DNA of 64,000 bases from Chryseobacterium sp. GVT01B (lineage in GTDB: Bacteria; Bacteroidota; Bacteroidia; Flavobacteriales; Weeksellaceae), in assembly GCF_019970045.1 (NCBI RefSeq), contig NZ_JAHXYI010000002.1:372001-436000 (forward strand), given 5' to 3'. The notes below the pieces were generated by a model. That model made no database searches and had not been told where the DNA came from. It was given only the letters and a program-made list of their open reading frames with translations. Made by a program: the position numbers and the translations under genes. The first letter of the stretch is position 1. Each line of letters starts with the position of its first letter. Positions 8,359-16,453 of this stretch are shown in pieces.

Positions 8359-9888
8359 TTAATATCCAGGATTTTGCTTGATCTTCGTATTAAGAAGTTC
8401 ATTATAAGGAATCGGTAAAAGCTCATTCTTATTTGGTTTAAATCCTCGCAATGCTAATTTGGAAGGTGCTTCTCCCCATCTTACAAGATCAAACCATCGG
8501 TGTCCTTCACCAGCAAGTTCACGTCTGCGTTCATCTTTGATAGCTTGCAGTGTTACCGGTATTGAAGCCAGTCCAACTCTGCCTCTTACTGCATCCAATA
8601 GAGCCTGAGCTCTCGCACCTGACCCGTTTAATGCTTCTGCTTCCATCAAGTAAGTGTCTGCCAGCCTGATTACAATGTAATTCCTGCTGTAGTTAAGCTC
8701 CGGAGCTCCGGGAAGATTGGAAACTTCATCTCTTCTGGGAAGATATTTATTCAAAAAATAACCGGTATCATTATGAGCGGGTGAATATTTGATCTCTGCA
8801 TTTGCAGTCAGCTGTTTTGCGTTCAGGATAGTTGCATTAACTCTCGGATCGTCTTTCAAGAAATTATAAAGATCTTCTGTTGCAGTATTAAATGCCCATC
8901 CTGAAACAATATCAGGTGCTGTAGTCTTTAACCTATCGTATCCTCTCGGTCCTATCATTATACAGATAGAGTTTCCTTCATCCTTCCCTTGCCCCCAGAA
9001 GCCCCAGTCCGAATTTCCTTTATTAGTATGCATTACTTCAAGAATAGATTCCGTGGTGAATTTATTGTCCGTTCTCCACAGGTCATTATAATTGGCAATT
9101 AATTTATATCCATACTGACTGACTTGTCCTGGCGTTCCGTTTACTTCGGCAAATTGAGCTGCAGCAAGGTCTTTTTTATTGTTATACAAATAAATTTTTC
9201 CTAAAATAGCTCTGGCTGTCCCCTGACTTATTCTTCCCACCTCAGCCTTGTTAGTAGGTGCGATAGATAGTGGAAGATCATTAATGGAAGTTAAAATATC
9301 TGATTCAATCTGCTCATACACTTTCTGAGGTTCTGCCTGAGGAATATTATAATAATCATCGGCAGCTGTAATAGGCTGTAAAATCAGTGGGATATTACCA
9401 AACATTTTCAGCAATTCAAAATAGTAAAGAGCCCTCAGCGTTTTAGCTTCAGCAATAAATCTCTTGCGTGTCTGATCATTCATCTTAGCATCCGGAATTC
9501 TCTGAATAAGAAGATTTGCTCTAGCTATTCCCTGATAGAAATCATTCCAATAGGTTTTAGGAACTGTGATCTGATCAATAGAATAGTTGGAAAAACTTTG
9601 TATCCCCGTACCGTCTGTAGGACTTCCACCTCCAGAATAGAAATCATCGGAAGCTGCGTTAAAGAAAGTTACTGTATTTTCAAACCCGCCAGAATATTTT
9701 CTTAGCAGGTCATACACTGATACCAGCGCACTAAAAGATTGTTCTTCATTCTGGAAGTAGTTATTGGAGTCAAAAGCTCCTTTATTCTGTACATCTTCAA
9801 TGAACTCATCACCACAAGATACGGAACTGAATCCAACACCTGATGTAAGGGCGATCACTACTATTGCTTTATAGAATCTATTTTTCAT
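8359..9888 (-). CDS. SusD/RagB family surface glycan-binding lipoprotein
   Basis: A 509-residue SusD-like protein: lipobox SVSC (Cys25), an alpha-helical TPR-rich core (RANLLIQRIP, FIAEAKTLRALYYFELLKMFGNIPL) and the C-terminal RRRELAGEGHRWFDLVRWG motif that is nearly universal in the family. It caps the SusC transporter and binds oligosaccharide at the cell surface. It begins 9 bases downstream of susC and is followed by the lipoprotein GH30. The ligand is unknown from sequence; the adjacent enzymes suggest beta-glucan. Confidence 0.94.
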   Translation of the reverse strand: MKNRFYKAIVVIALTSGVGFSSVSCGDEFIEDVQNKGAFDSNNYFQNEEQSFSALVSVYDLLRKYSGGFENTVTFFNAASDDFYSGGGSPTDGTGIQSFSNYSIDQITVPKTYWNDFYQGIARANLLIQRIPDAKMNDQTRKRFIAEAKTLRALYYFELLKMFGNIPLILQPITAADDYYNIPQAEPQKVYEQIESDILTSINDLPLSIAPTNKAEVGRISQGTARAILGKIYLYNNKKDLAAAQFAEVNGTPGQVSQYGYKLIANYNDLWRTDNKFTTESILEVMHTNKGNSDWGFWGQGKDEGNSICIMIGPRGYDRLKTTAPDIVSGWAFNTATEDLYNFLKDDPRVNATILNAKQLTANAEIKYSPAHNDTGYFLNKYLPRRDEVSNLPGAPELNYSRNYIVIRLADTYLMEAEALNGSGARAQALLDAVRGRVGLASIPVTLQAIKDERRRELAGEGHRWFDLVRWGEAPSKLALRGFKPNKNELLPIPYNELLNTKIKQNPGY

Positions 9889-9897
9889 GTTTGTTTT

Positions 9898-12816
9898 TTA
9901 GAATTGAATGTTAGCACCAAATATGAATGTTCTGGCCTGTGGATAATAAGCCCTATCTATACCATAGGAATCGTTAACTGCAATTTCAGGATCATATCCT
10001 GTATACTTTGTAAAAGTGAAAAGATTTTCTCCTGTTACATAAAACCTTACCTTATTGGCACCAAAGCGTTTGGAAATATCTCCCGGCAGCGTATATCCGA
10101 GCTGAACCAGTTTAATTCTCATAAAATCTCCTTTTTGAAGATAATAGTCAGACATTTTGGTGTAATTCTCATTTTTATCATCAGCATCCAATCTTGCCAC
10201 CGTATTTGAAGTACCTGGTCCTGTCCATCGATCAAGAATTGTAGTTTGATAATTACTATAGAACAAATCAAGTCTTCTGAGACCCTGGAAAATCTTATTT
10301 CCTCCCTGTCCTTGTAAAAATATCATCAAATCAATATTTTTATAATTAAGATTTAATGTTAAACCATAAGTAAACTTAGGTACAGAACTTCCCAAATATT
10401 CATAATCATCCTGATTAATTCTACCATCACCATTTACATCAAGTCTTTTGAAATCACCAGGCTTAGCATTAGGTTGTATCAAGTCACCATTGGCATTTCT
10501 ATATGCATCAATTTCCGCCTGTGTCTGGAAAATACCCAGATTCTTATATCCGTAAAAAGCTCCATAGGGTGACCCTACTTGGAATCTTGTTACAGGCCCC
10601 ATAGACTGGAAGGATGCAAAGTTTTCGTAGATTTTATCATCTTCAAGTCTTGTTACTTCATTCTTTAAATAGGAGAAGTTCCCATTTACTGAAATTCCGA
10701 AATCAGACCAGGTCTTTTTATATCCCAGATTAACTTCAACTCCGGTATTGTTCATATCCCCCACATTTCTCCAAGGTCTGTCCGGAGCACCTACATATCC
10801 TGGAATATCCACCTGGCGAAGAATATCCGTTGTTTTCTTCTTAAACCAATCCACTGTCAAAGTAAAATCATTTAAGAATTTCAAATCAGCAGCAATATTC
10901 AACTGAGAAGTCTCTTCCCAGCGAAGATCCGGATTTTCAAGAGTAGTTGGAGCATACCCTATAATAATATTATTATCACCATATGTATAATTGCTTCCTG
11001 ATTTAAGGAAGTTTGCAAATCTGAAGTTTTCAATAGCATCATTACCTAAAACACCATATCCTCCCCTGAACTTCAAGGTATTAACAATCTTATTTTCCGG
11101 CCAGAAGTTTTCGTTGGAAATATTCCATCCCAGAGAGAAGGCAGGGAAGTTTCCCCAGTGTCTATTTTTTGCAAATTTAGAAGAACCATCTCTACGGATT
11201 GTACCAGTAAACAGATATTTATCTTCATAATCGTAAATCACTCTGGCAAAATAAGAGGCCTTATGGGTTTCAACACCATCATAAGCTGATGTTGAACGAT
11301 TTTCCTGAGGAACATCAAAATTAAAGGAAGCGTCCTCCCAGTTATTAACCGGCAGGTTGGTATAAGTGGTATTATTTCCGGAACCTATATTATAAAAGTA
11401 AGCTCCCTGTCCGATTAATACACTTAAATTATGATTTCCCCATTTATTCTGATAAGTCAATGTATTTTCCGTATTCCATTCGAGCTTCCTATTACTTTCC
11501 CTTAAAAAGCTATTAAATACTGTGTTTCTTGAATTGGTATTCAGATAAAATTTAGGCGTAAACTGTTCTTTTCCCCAATAGGATAACTTTCCGTTAAGAG
11601 TAGTTTTGAAAGTAAAATGTTGCAAAAGCTTTAACTCTGCAAATATATTCGCCACAAAATCATCAGACCAGTTGTATCTTCCAAGCTGAGTTTGTCTGAA
11701 TGCCAATGGATTTGTCATCTCATTCTCTACAATAGTTGATACACCATAAGGATTTCCGAAAGCGTCTCTAATCAGATAAGGAGAAATACCTGCATTATTA
11801 TATGGGCTTGTATTCAATAAGGCAGGATCTGTAACCACTACCTGTGTTATAGGATCTAAATTGATAGCTGAACTTAAAGGTCCACCGAACTCATCATTCG
11901 CATTTACCCCTTTCGTCTTTTGATGAGTATATGAGAATGTTTGTCCAATGGTAAGGAAATCAAAAACTTTATGAGTAGAATTTAACCTTACATTCATCCT
12001 TTTATAATTTGAAATATCTTTCAGGACAATTCCATCCTGTTCATAATATCCGAAAGAAGAATAAAAGGTAGATCTGTCATTCCCTCCACTCAAACTGAAT
12101 TCATGAGATTTTCTTTCAGCAGTATTGAAAACTACATCCTGCCAGTCTGTACCGGCGCCAAAAGATTGAGGATTAGTAAAACGCGGAGCTTTTCCTGCAT
12201 TGGTTAAAGCTTCATTAATAATAGTTCCATATTGGCTTGCATTCAAAAGATCCAATTTCTTTGAAGCCGATCCCACCCCGTAAAAACCGTTATAGGTTAA
12301 ATTCATTTTTCCCTTCTTCCCTTTCTTGGTCGTTACAAGGATAACACCTTTTGCTGCAGAAACTCCATAAATTGCTGCAGAGGCACCATCTTTCAGAATT
12401 TCCATATTTTCTATATCAGACTGGTTGAGCCATGCAATATTATCCACCACAATTCCATCTACAACCCACAAAGGATCATTACTTCCCGCTCCAAAACTTG
12501 TAACACCACGCACCCTCACAGTAGCTGCGGACCCAGGTTGTCCGGAATTGGTAACCACAGAAACACCAGCTGCTCTTCCCTGAAGGACCTGTTCAGGTTT
12601 CCCTGAAGGAATATCCTCAATATCCTTAGCCCTCACGCTGGAAATAGCTCCAGTTACATTACTCTTCTTCTGAGTACCGTAACCAATCACTACAACTTCG
12701 TCTATTTTGTTTTCTTTAGCAATTGTGTCCTTCGCCTTGGTGGTCTGGGCACTGAAGTTGGCCGTAAAATAGAGGACGGCAACCACTCCTACGCTTCGTG
12801 ATATTCTTACATTCAT
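9898..12816 (-). CDS. SusC/RagA family TonB-linked outer-membrane transporter
   Basis: A 972-residue TonB-dependent transporter and first gene of the PUL. After a signal peptide (about 1-23, ending FSAQ) comes EVVVIGYG (40-47), the conserved SusC segment, directly followed by the plug domain (VLQGRAAGVSVV, the PGSAATVRVRG region) and a long beta-barrel ending in a C-terminal aromatic (FGANIQF). The CarboxypepD-like N-terminal domain of about 80 residues found in many gut SusC proteins is absent, so this is the short form. It imports oligosaccharides with the SusD partner. The promoter region is shared with the divergent MFS gene. Confidence 0.94.
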   Translation of the reverse strand: MNVRISRSVGVVAVLYFTANFSAQTTKAKDTIAKENKIDEVVVIGYGTQKKSNVTGAISSVRAKDIEDIPSGKPEQVLQGRAAGVSVVTNSGQPGSAATVRVRGVTSFGAGSNDPLWVVDGIVVDNIAWLNQSDIENMEILKDGASAAIYGVSAAKGVILVTTKKGKKGKMNLTYNGFYGVGSASKKLDLLNASQYGTIINEALTNAGKAPRFTNPQSFGAGTDWQDVVFNTAERKSHEFSLSGGNDRSTFYSSFGYYEQDGIVLKDISNYKRMNVRLNSTHKVFDFLTIGQTFSYTHQKTKGVNANDEFGGPLSSAINLDPITQVVVTDPALLNTSPYNNAGISPYLIRDAFGNPYGVSTIVENEMTNPLAFRQTQLGRYNWSDDFVANIFAELKLLQHFTFKTTLNGKLSYWGKEQFTPKFYLNTNSRNTVFNSFLRESNRKLEWNTENTLTYQNKWGNHNLSVLIGQGAYFYNIGSGNNTTYTNLPVNNWEDASFNFDVPQENRSTSAYDGVETHKASYFARVIYDYEDKYLFTGTIRRDGSSKFAKNRHWGNFPAFSLGWNISNENFWPENKIVNTLKFRGGYGVLGNDAIENFRFANFLKSGSNYTYGDNNIIIGYAPTTLENPDLRWEETSQLNIAADLKFLNDFTLTVDWFKKKTTDILRQVDIPGYVGAPDRPWRNVGDMNNTGVEVNLGYKKTWSDFGISVNGNFSYLKNEVTRLEDDKIYENFASFQSMGPVTRFQVGSPYGAFYGYKNLGIFQTQAEIDAYRNANGDLIQPNAKPGDFKRLDVNGDGRINQDDYEYLGSSVPKFTYGLTLNLNYKNIDLMIFLQGQGGNKIFQGLRRLDLFYSNYQTTILDRWTGPGTSNTVARLDADDKNENYTKMSDYYLQKGDFMRIKLVQLGYTLPGDISKRFGANKVRFYVTGENLFTFTKYTGYDPEIAVNDSYGIDRAYYPQARTFIFGANIQF

Positions 12817-12992
12817 ATACAGTTATTGTTTAATTCTCAAATTGAGACAATAAAAATATATTTTTTTTCAATTAATTAACATTCTATTCATAAATATTTT
12901 AATTTTTCTTTTATTTTTCAGGGTTAGAAGCCCTATCTTCGCATCAATATTTCATAAAATTTCACAAAAAAACAAAAAAGAAGTCCCCCAAA
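12817..12992. promoter_or_regulatory. Divergent control region between susC and the MFS gene
   Basis: A 176-base AT-rich gap between divergent start codons. It contains a short palindrome CTCAA-A-TTGAG at 12836-12846 just upstream of susC. A TATCTTCG element at 12934-12941 resembles the -7 consensus and would serve the MFS gene. It is the natural place for an operator of the Nudix-type regulator encoded at 14194, but no site is proven. Confidence 0.4.
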
Positions 12993-14177
12993 ATGATCAT
13001 CAAGCTTTCTAAAATTTCTCTTCCGTTAAAACTTACCTTTCTTATTTTTTCAATGGTTTTGAACTGTATGGGACTTATTATTCTGCAGCTGTCTGAAGAG
13101 AAAATCACCTACGGAGAATTGGGTTTATTAGAATCTTTTAAAGACTTACCCATTGCCTTTATCTCTCTTTTTGCAGTAAGTTTTATCAACAAAACGGGAA
13201 CAAAAAAAGCTTTGATTTCGGCTTTGATAGTTGTCGGCTTTTGTTCTTGTCTGTTGCCGTTTGTTGAGGTTTTCTGGTTTTTCAAACTATGGTTTGCCAT
13301 CATTGGAGCCTGTTTTGCGATTGGTAAAATCTGTGTTTTCGGGATTATAAGGAACAATATTTCGGATGAGAAATCGCTGGCAAAGACGATGAACAGTGTA
13401 GAAGCTTCTTTTATGATCGGAATCTTTGTCGTCAATACCTGCTTTGGATGGGTGGTATCCAGTGAATACTCTGAATATTGGAAATTTTGTTTTTTATTAA
13501 TTGCTTTCTTATCGGCATTAACGATATTCCTGTTATCAAAAATTACAATTTCTGAAGCTAAACCTTTGGAAAACAAAAGTGTATTCTCTGAGCTTTCAGG
13601 GTTTGTAACTCCTTCAATATTACTATTCCTTGGGGTAATATTTTTTATCGTTTTTGTAGAACAGGGATTCAACTCCTGGCTTCCGTCTTTTTATAAGAAT
13701 CACCTGAAAGTCAATTCATTTTTTGCTCTTCAGGCCACCTCTTTTCTGGCGGTATTTTCTTATGTAGGAAGAACCATAACAGCCAATATTATCCGAAGAT
13801 TTTCATTGCCAGGTTACTACCTTTCATGTATGGCTTTTATTATTTCTTTACTGATAATTATTATAGGCGTACAGTATTTTGATTCTGTAGATTCAAGGGT
13901 AATTCTCTTCTTATTTCCTGTGATCGGTTTATTTTTGTCACCGCTCTACCCTGTCATCAATTCAAAAATGATTGCACAGATGGACAAAGAAAAGGTAAAC
14001 TTATTCACCTCTCTTATTGTTATTTTTTCTTCTCTGGGCAGCTCTGTAAGCTCAATTATTATGGCTGTTTTATTTGAAAAACAACTTTTAAACTTTTACC
14101 CATTATATATATTATTTTTCGTTATTATTCTTTTTGTTACCAGTTTAGTATTTTTTAACGTTTCAAAAAGAAAATAG
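12993..14177 (+). CDS. MFS transporter, sugar-permease-like
   Basis: A 394-residue integral membrane protein with about 12 hydrophobic segments and the general layout of the major facilitator superfamily. Its position matters: it is divergent from a SusCD-led PUL and 16 bases upstream of a NrtR-type regulator. It probably carries the monosaccharide or a short oligosaccharide released by the PUL enzymes across the inner membrane. The protein is Lys-poor and Phe/Ile-rich, as expected. No substrate-specific motif is recognised, so glucose or gluco-oligosaccharide is an inference. Confidence 0.8.
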   Translation: MIIKLSKISLPLKLTFLIFSMVLNCMGLIILQLSEEKITYGELGLLESFKDLPIAFISLFAVSFINKTGTKKALISALIVVGFCSCLLPFVEVFWFFKLWFAIIGACFAIGKICVFGIIRNNISDEKSLAKTMNSVEASFMIGIFVVNTCFGWVVSSEYSEYWKFCFLLIAFLSALTIFLLSKITISEAKPLENKSVFSELSGFVTPSILLFLGVIFFIVFVEQGFNSWLPSFYKNHLKVNSFFALQATSFLAVFSYVGRTITANIIRRFSLPGYYLSCMAFIISLLIIIIGVQYFDSVDSRVILFLFPVIGLFLSPLYPVINSKMIAQMDKEKVNLFTSLIVIFSSLGSSVSSIIMAVLFEKQLLNFYPLYILFFVIILFVTSLVFFNVSKRK

Positions 14178-14193
14178 TTTTATTTTTACTGCC

Positions 14194-14982
14194 ATGAAAA
14201 TCAAAGACACAAAAAGTAAAGAAACACTTCGGGAACTTATCGATACCAAAGATTTTGTTGCCCATATCTCTGTGGACTGTACTATATTCGGCTTTCATAA
14301 TAACATTTTGAAAGTTCTTCTTTTGAAGTATCACGATCTGGATTTATGGTCACTTCCGGGTGGTTTTGTTTTCAATGATGAAGATTTAAGAGAAGCTGCA
14401 GCAAGGGTTTTATTTGAAAGAACACACCTTAAAGATATATTTCTGAAACAATTTCATACATTTGGGAGAATAGACCGTACAGAAAATAACGTTCACCAGA
14501 TTCTTCTTAACAATAAGGGAATTGAGGTACCGGAAGATCACTGGATTTTTCAAAGATTCATTACAGTAGGATATTGCAGCCTTATTGATTTTTCAATGGC
14601 CAACACTTTCCCTGATGCTTTCAATGAAAGTTGTGAATGGTTTGAGGTAAACAATCTGCCCAAGATGGCTTTTGATCACGACAGAATCATAGAAACAGGG
14701 TTAGAATACCTGCGGATGAATATCAATACAGAAGTGGCGGCCAGCAATCTGCTTCCTGAAAAGTTTACGATGAAAGATCTTCAGTCTCTTTATGAAACCA
14801 TTTTGGGCCAAAAATTCAGAAGAAATAACTTTCAGCGCAAAATTTTAAGTTTAAATATCCTTGACCGACTTGAAAAATTATATGATGGCTCGGCTAATAA
14901 AGCTCCTTATCTGTATAAATTTAAAAGCAAGGTCCACAATTCTACCAATCAGTATCCTATCTCTAATGATGAGGAGGCTTAA
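14194..14982 (+). CDS. NrtR/AraR-type regulator: degenerate Nudix domain plus winged helix
   Basis: A 262-residue protein with an N-terminal Nudix fold (about 20-165) and a C-terminal winged-helix segment (about 170-245; MKDLQSLYETILGQKF and RNNFQRKI are the helix-turn-helix). The Nudix box at 56-79 keeps the leading Gly and first Glu. The REUxEE core reads RVLFER, so the metal-binding Glu residues are lost and hydrolase activity is unlikely. This matches NrtR-family regulators that use the Nudix fold as a ligand sensor, including the arabinose regulator AraR of Bacteroides. Co-transcribed with the MFS gene, it probably controls the MFS gene and the PUL in response to a sugar ligand. Confidence 0.85.
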   Translation: MKIKDTKSKETLRELIDTKDFVAHISVDCTIFGFHNNILKVLLLKYHDLDLWSLPGGFVFNDEDLREAAARVLFERTHLKDIFLKQFHTFGRIDRTENNVHQILLNNKGIEVPEDHWIFQRFITVGYCSLIDFSMANTFPDAFNESCEWFEVNNLPKMAFDHDRIIETGLEYLRMNINTEVAASNLLPEKFTMKDLQSLYETILGQKFRRNNFQRKILSLNILDRLEKLYDGSANKAPYLYKFKSKVHNSTNQYPISNDEEA

Positions 14983-15110
14983 AACAAAGAATTTATCTTA
15001 TAAACAAATAAAAAGAGCATTATCTGTCTGAAAACCAACTGAAAGATAAGTTTTCAAAAAAATTTTCAAGACACCACGAAAAATGTTACTTTTAACCAAA
15101 TCAAAAAATC

Positions 15111-16289
15111 ATGTCATATTATCCTCTTACAAGCATCCCTGATTATTATGGAATTGATGCTTTACTTACTGAAGAACACAAACTAATCCGCCAATCTGTA
15201 AGAGACTGGGTTGAAAGTTTTGTAATGCCGCAGATTGATCAGGCCGCTCAAAATCATACTGATATACCTAATCTTATGAGAGAATTAGGGAAAATCGGGG
15301 CATTGGGACCTTATATCCCGGTTGAGTATGGCGGTTCAGGATTAGACCAGATTTCTTATGGTCTGATTATGCAGGAGTTGGAAAGAGGAGATTCAGCAGT
15401 ACGTTCTGCAGCTTCGGTACAAAGCTCTTTGGTGATGTTTCCTATCAATGAATTTGGTTCTGAGGAACAGAAAAAGAAATATCTTCCTAAGCTTGCTGCC
15501 GGAGAAATGATCGGATCTTTTGGATTGACAGAGCCTAATCATGGTTCAGACCCGGGTTCTATGGAAACGTATTTTAAAGATATGGGAGATCATTATCTTT
15601 TGAATGGGGCTAAAATGTGGATCACCAACTCTCCTCTATGCGATATCGCTGTAGTATGGGCAAAAAATGAAGAAGGAAAAGTACAGGGATTGATCGTTGA
15701 AAGAGGAATGGAAGGTTTCACCACTCCTGAAACTCACAATAAATGGAGCTTAAGAGCCTCAAAAACAGGAGAATTGGTATTCAATGATGTAAAAGTACCA
15801 AAAGAAAACCTTCTTCCGGGAGTAACGGGACTGAAAGGACCTTTATCTTGTCTGAACTCTGCACGATATGGAATTTCATGGGGAGTAATCGGTGCAGCTA
15901 TCGACTGCCACTGTACTGCTGTTCAGTATGCTAAGGAAAGAAAACAGTTTGGAAAACCAATCGGTTCTTACCAGCTTCAGCAGAAAAAACTGGCTGAATT
16001 CTTAACTGAAATTACAAAAGCTCAGTTATTATGTCTTCAGTTAGGAAATCTTAAAAATGCTCACAAAGCTACTCCGGCTCAGATTTCTATGGCTAAGCGT
16101 AATAACGTTAATATGGCTATTGAAATTGCCAGAGAATCAAGACAGATCCTTGGTGGTATGGGAATCATGGGTGAATTCCCAATGATGAGACACGCTGCTA
16201 ACCTGGAATCTGTGATCACTTACGAAGGAACACATGATGTTCACTTGCTGATCACCGGATTAGACATTACAGGAATCAACGCTTTCTAA
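15111..16289 (+). CDS. gcdH: Acyl-CoA dehydrogenase, glutaryl-CoA dehydrogenase type
   Basis: A 392-residue FAD-dependent acyl-CoA dehydrogenase. Signatures: SFGLTEPNHGSDPGSM (flavin and substrate contact), QILGGMGIMGEF near the C-terminus, and the catalytic base Glu372 in TYEGTHDVH. That site and Arg98 in AVRSAASVQSSLVM match the residues that bind the gamma-carboxylate in glutaryl-CoA dehydrogenase, which argues for glutaryl-CoA over simple acyl-CoA. Predicted reaction: glutaryl-CoA to crotonyl-CoA plus CO2 in lysine and tryptophan breakdown. It is monocistronic with its own terminator. Confidence 0.85.
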   Translation: MSYYPLTSIPDYYGIDALLTEEHKLIRQSVRDWVESFVMPQIDQAAQNHTDIPNLMRELGKIGALGPYIPVEYGGSGLDQISYGLIMQELERGDSAVRSAASVQSSLVMFPINEFGSEEQKKKYLPKLAAGEMIGSFGLTEPNHGSDPGSMETYFKDMGDHYLLNGAKMWITNSPLCDIAVVWAKNEEGKVQGLIVERGMEGFTTPETHNKWSLRASKTGELVFNDVKVPKENLLPGVTGLKGPLSCLNSARYGISWGVIGAAIDCHCTAVQYAKERKQFGKPIGSYQLQQKKLAEFLTEITKAQLLCLQLGNLKNAHKATPAQISMAKRNNVNMAIEIARESRQILGGMGIMGEFPMMRHAANLESVITYEGTHDVHLLITGLDITGINAF

Positions 16290-16307
16290 AAAATTCAAAA
16301 TATATAA

Positions 16308-16345
16308 AAATAAAAAGAGTCTGGCCTTCGGTCAGACTCTTTTAT
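16308..16345 (+). terminator. Terminator of the acyl-CoA dehydrogenase gene
   Basis: AAAAGAGTCTG pairs with CAGACTCTTTT around a TTCG tetraloop region, followed by TTATTTT. Confidence 0.88.
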
Positions 16346-16453
16346 TTTACTCACATTACAGAGAATTGATATTCAATGAATAATTATTGATGTCATAATA
16401 TTTTATGGGATTTATTAAAGTTATTACCTTAATACCATAGAAAATACATCAAT

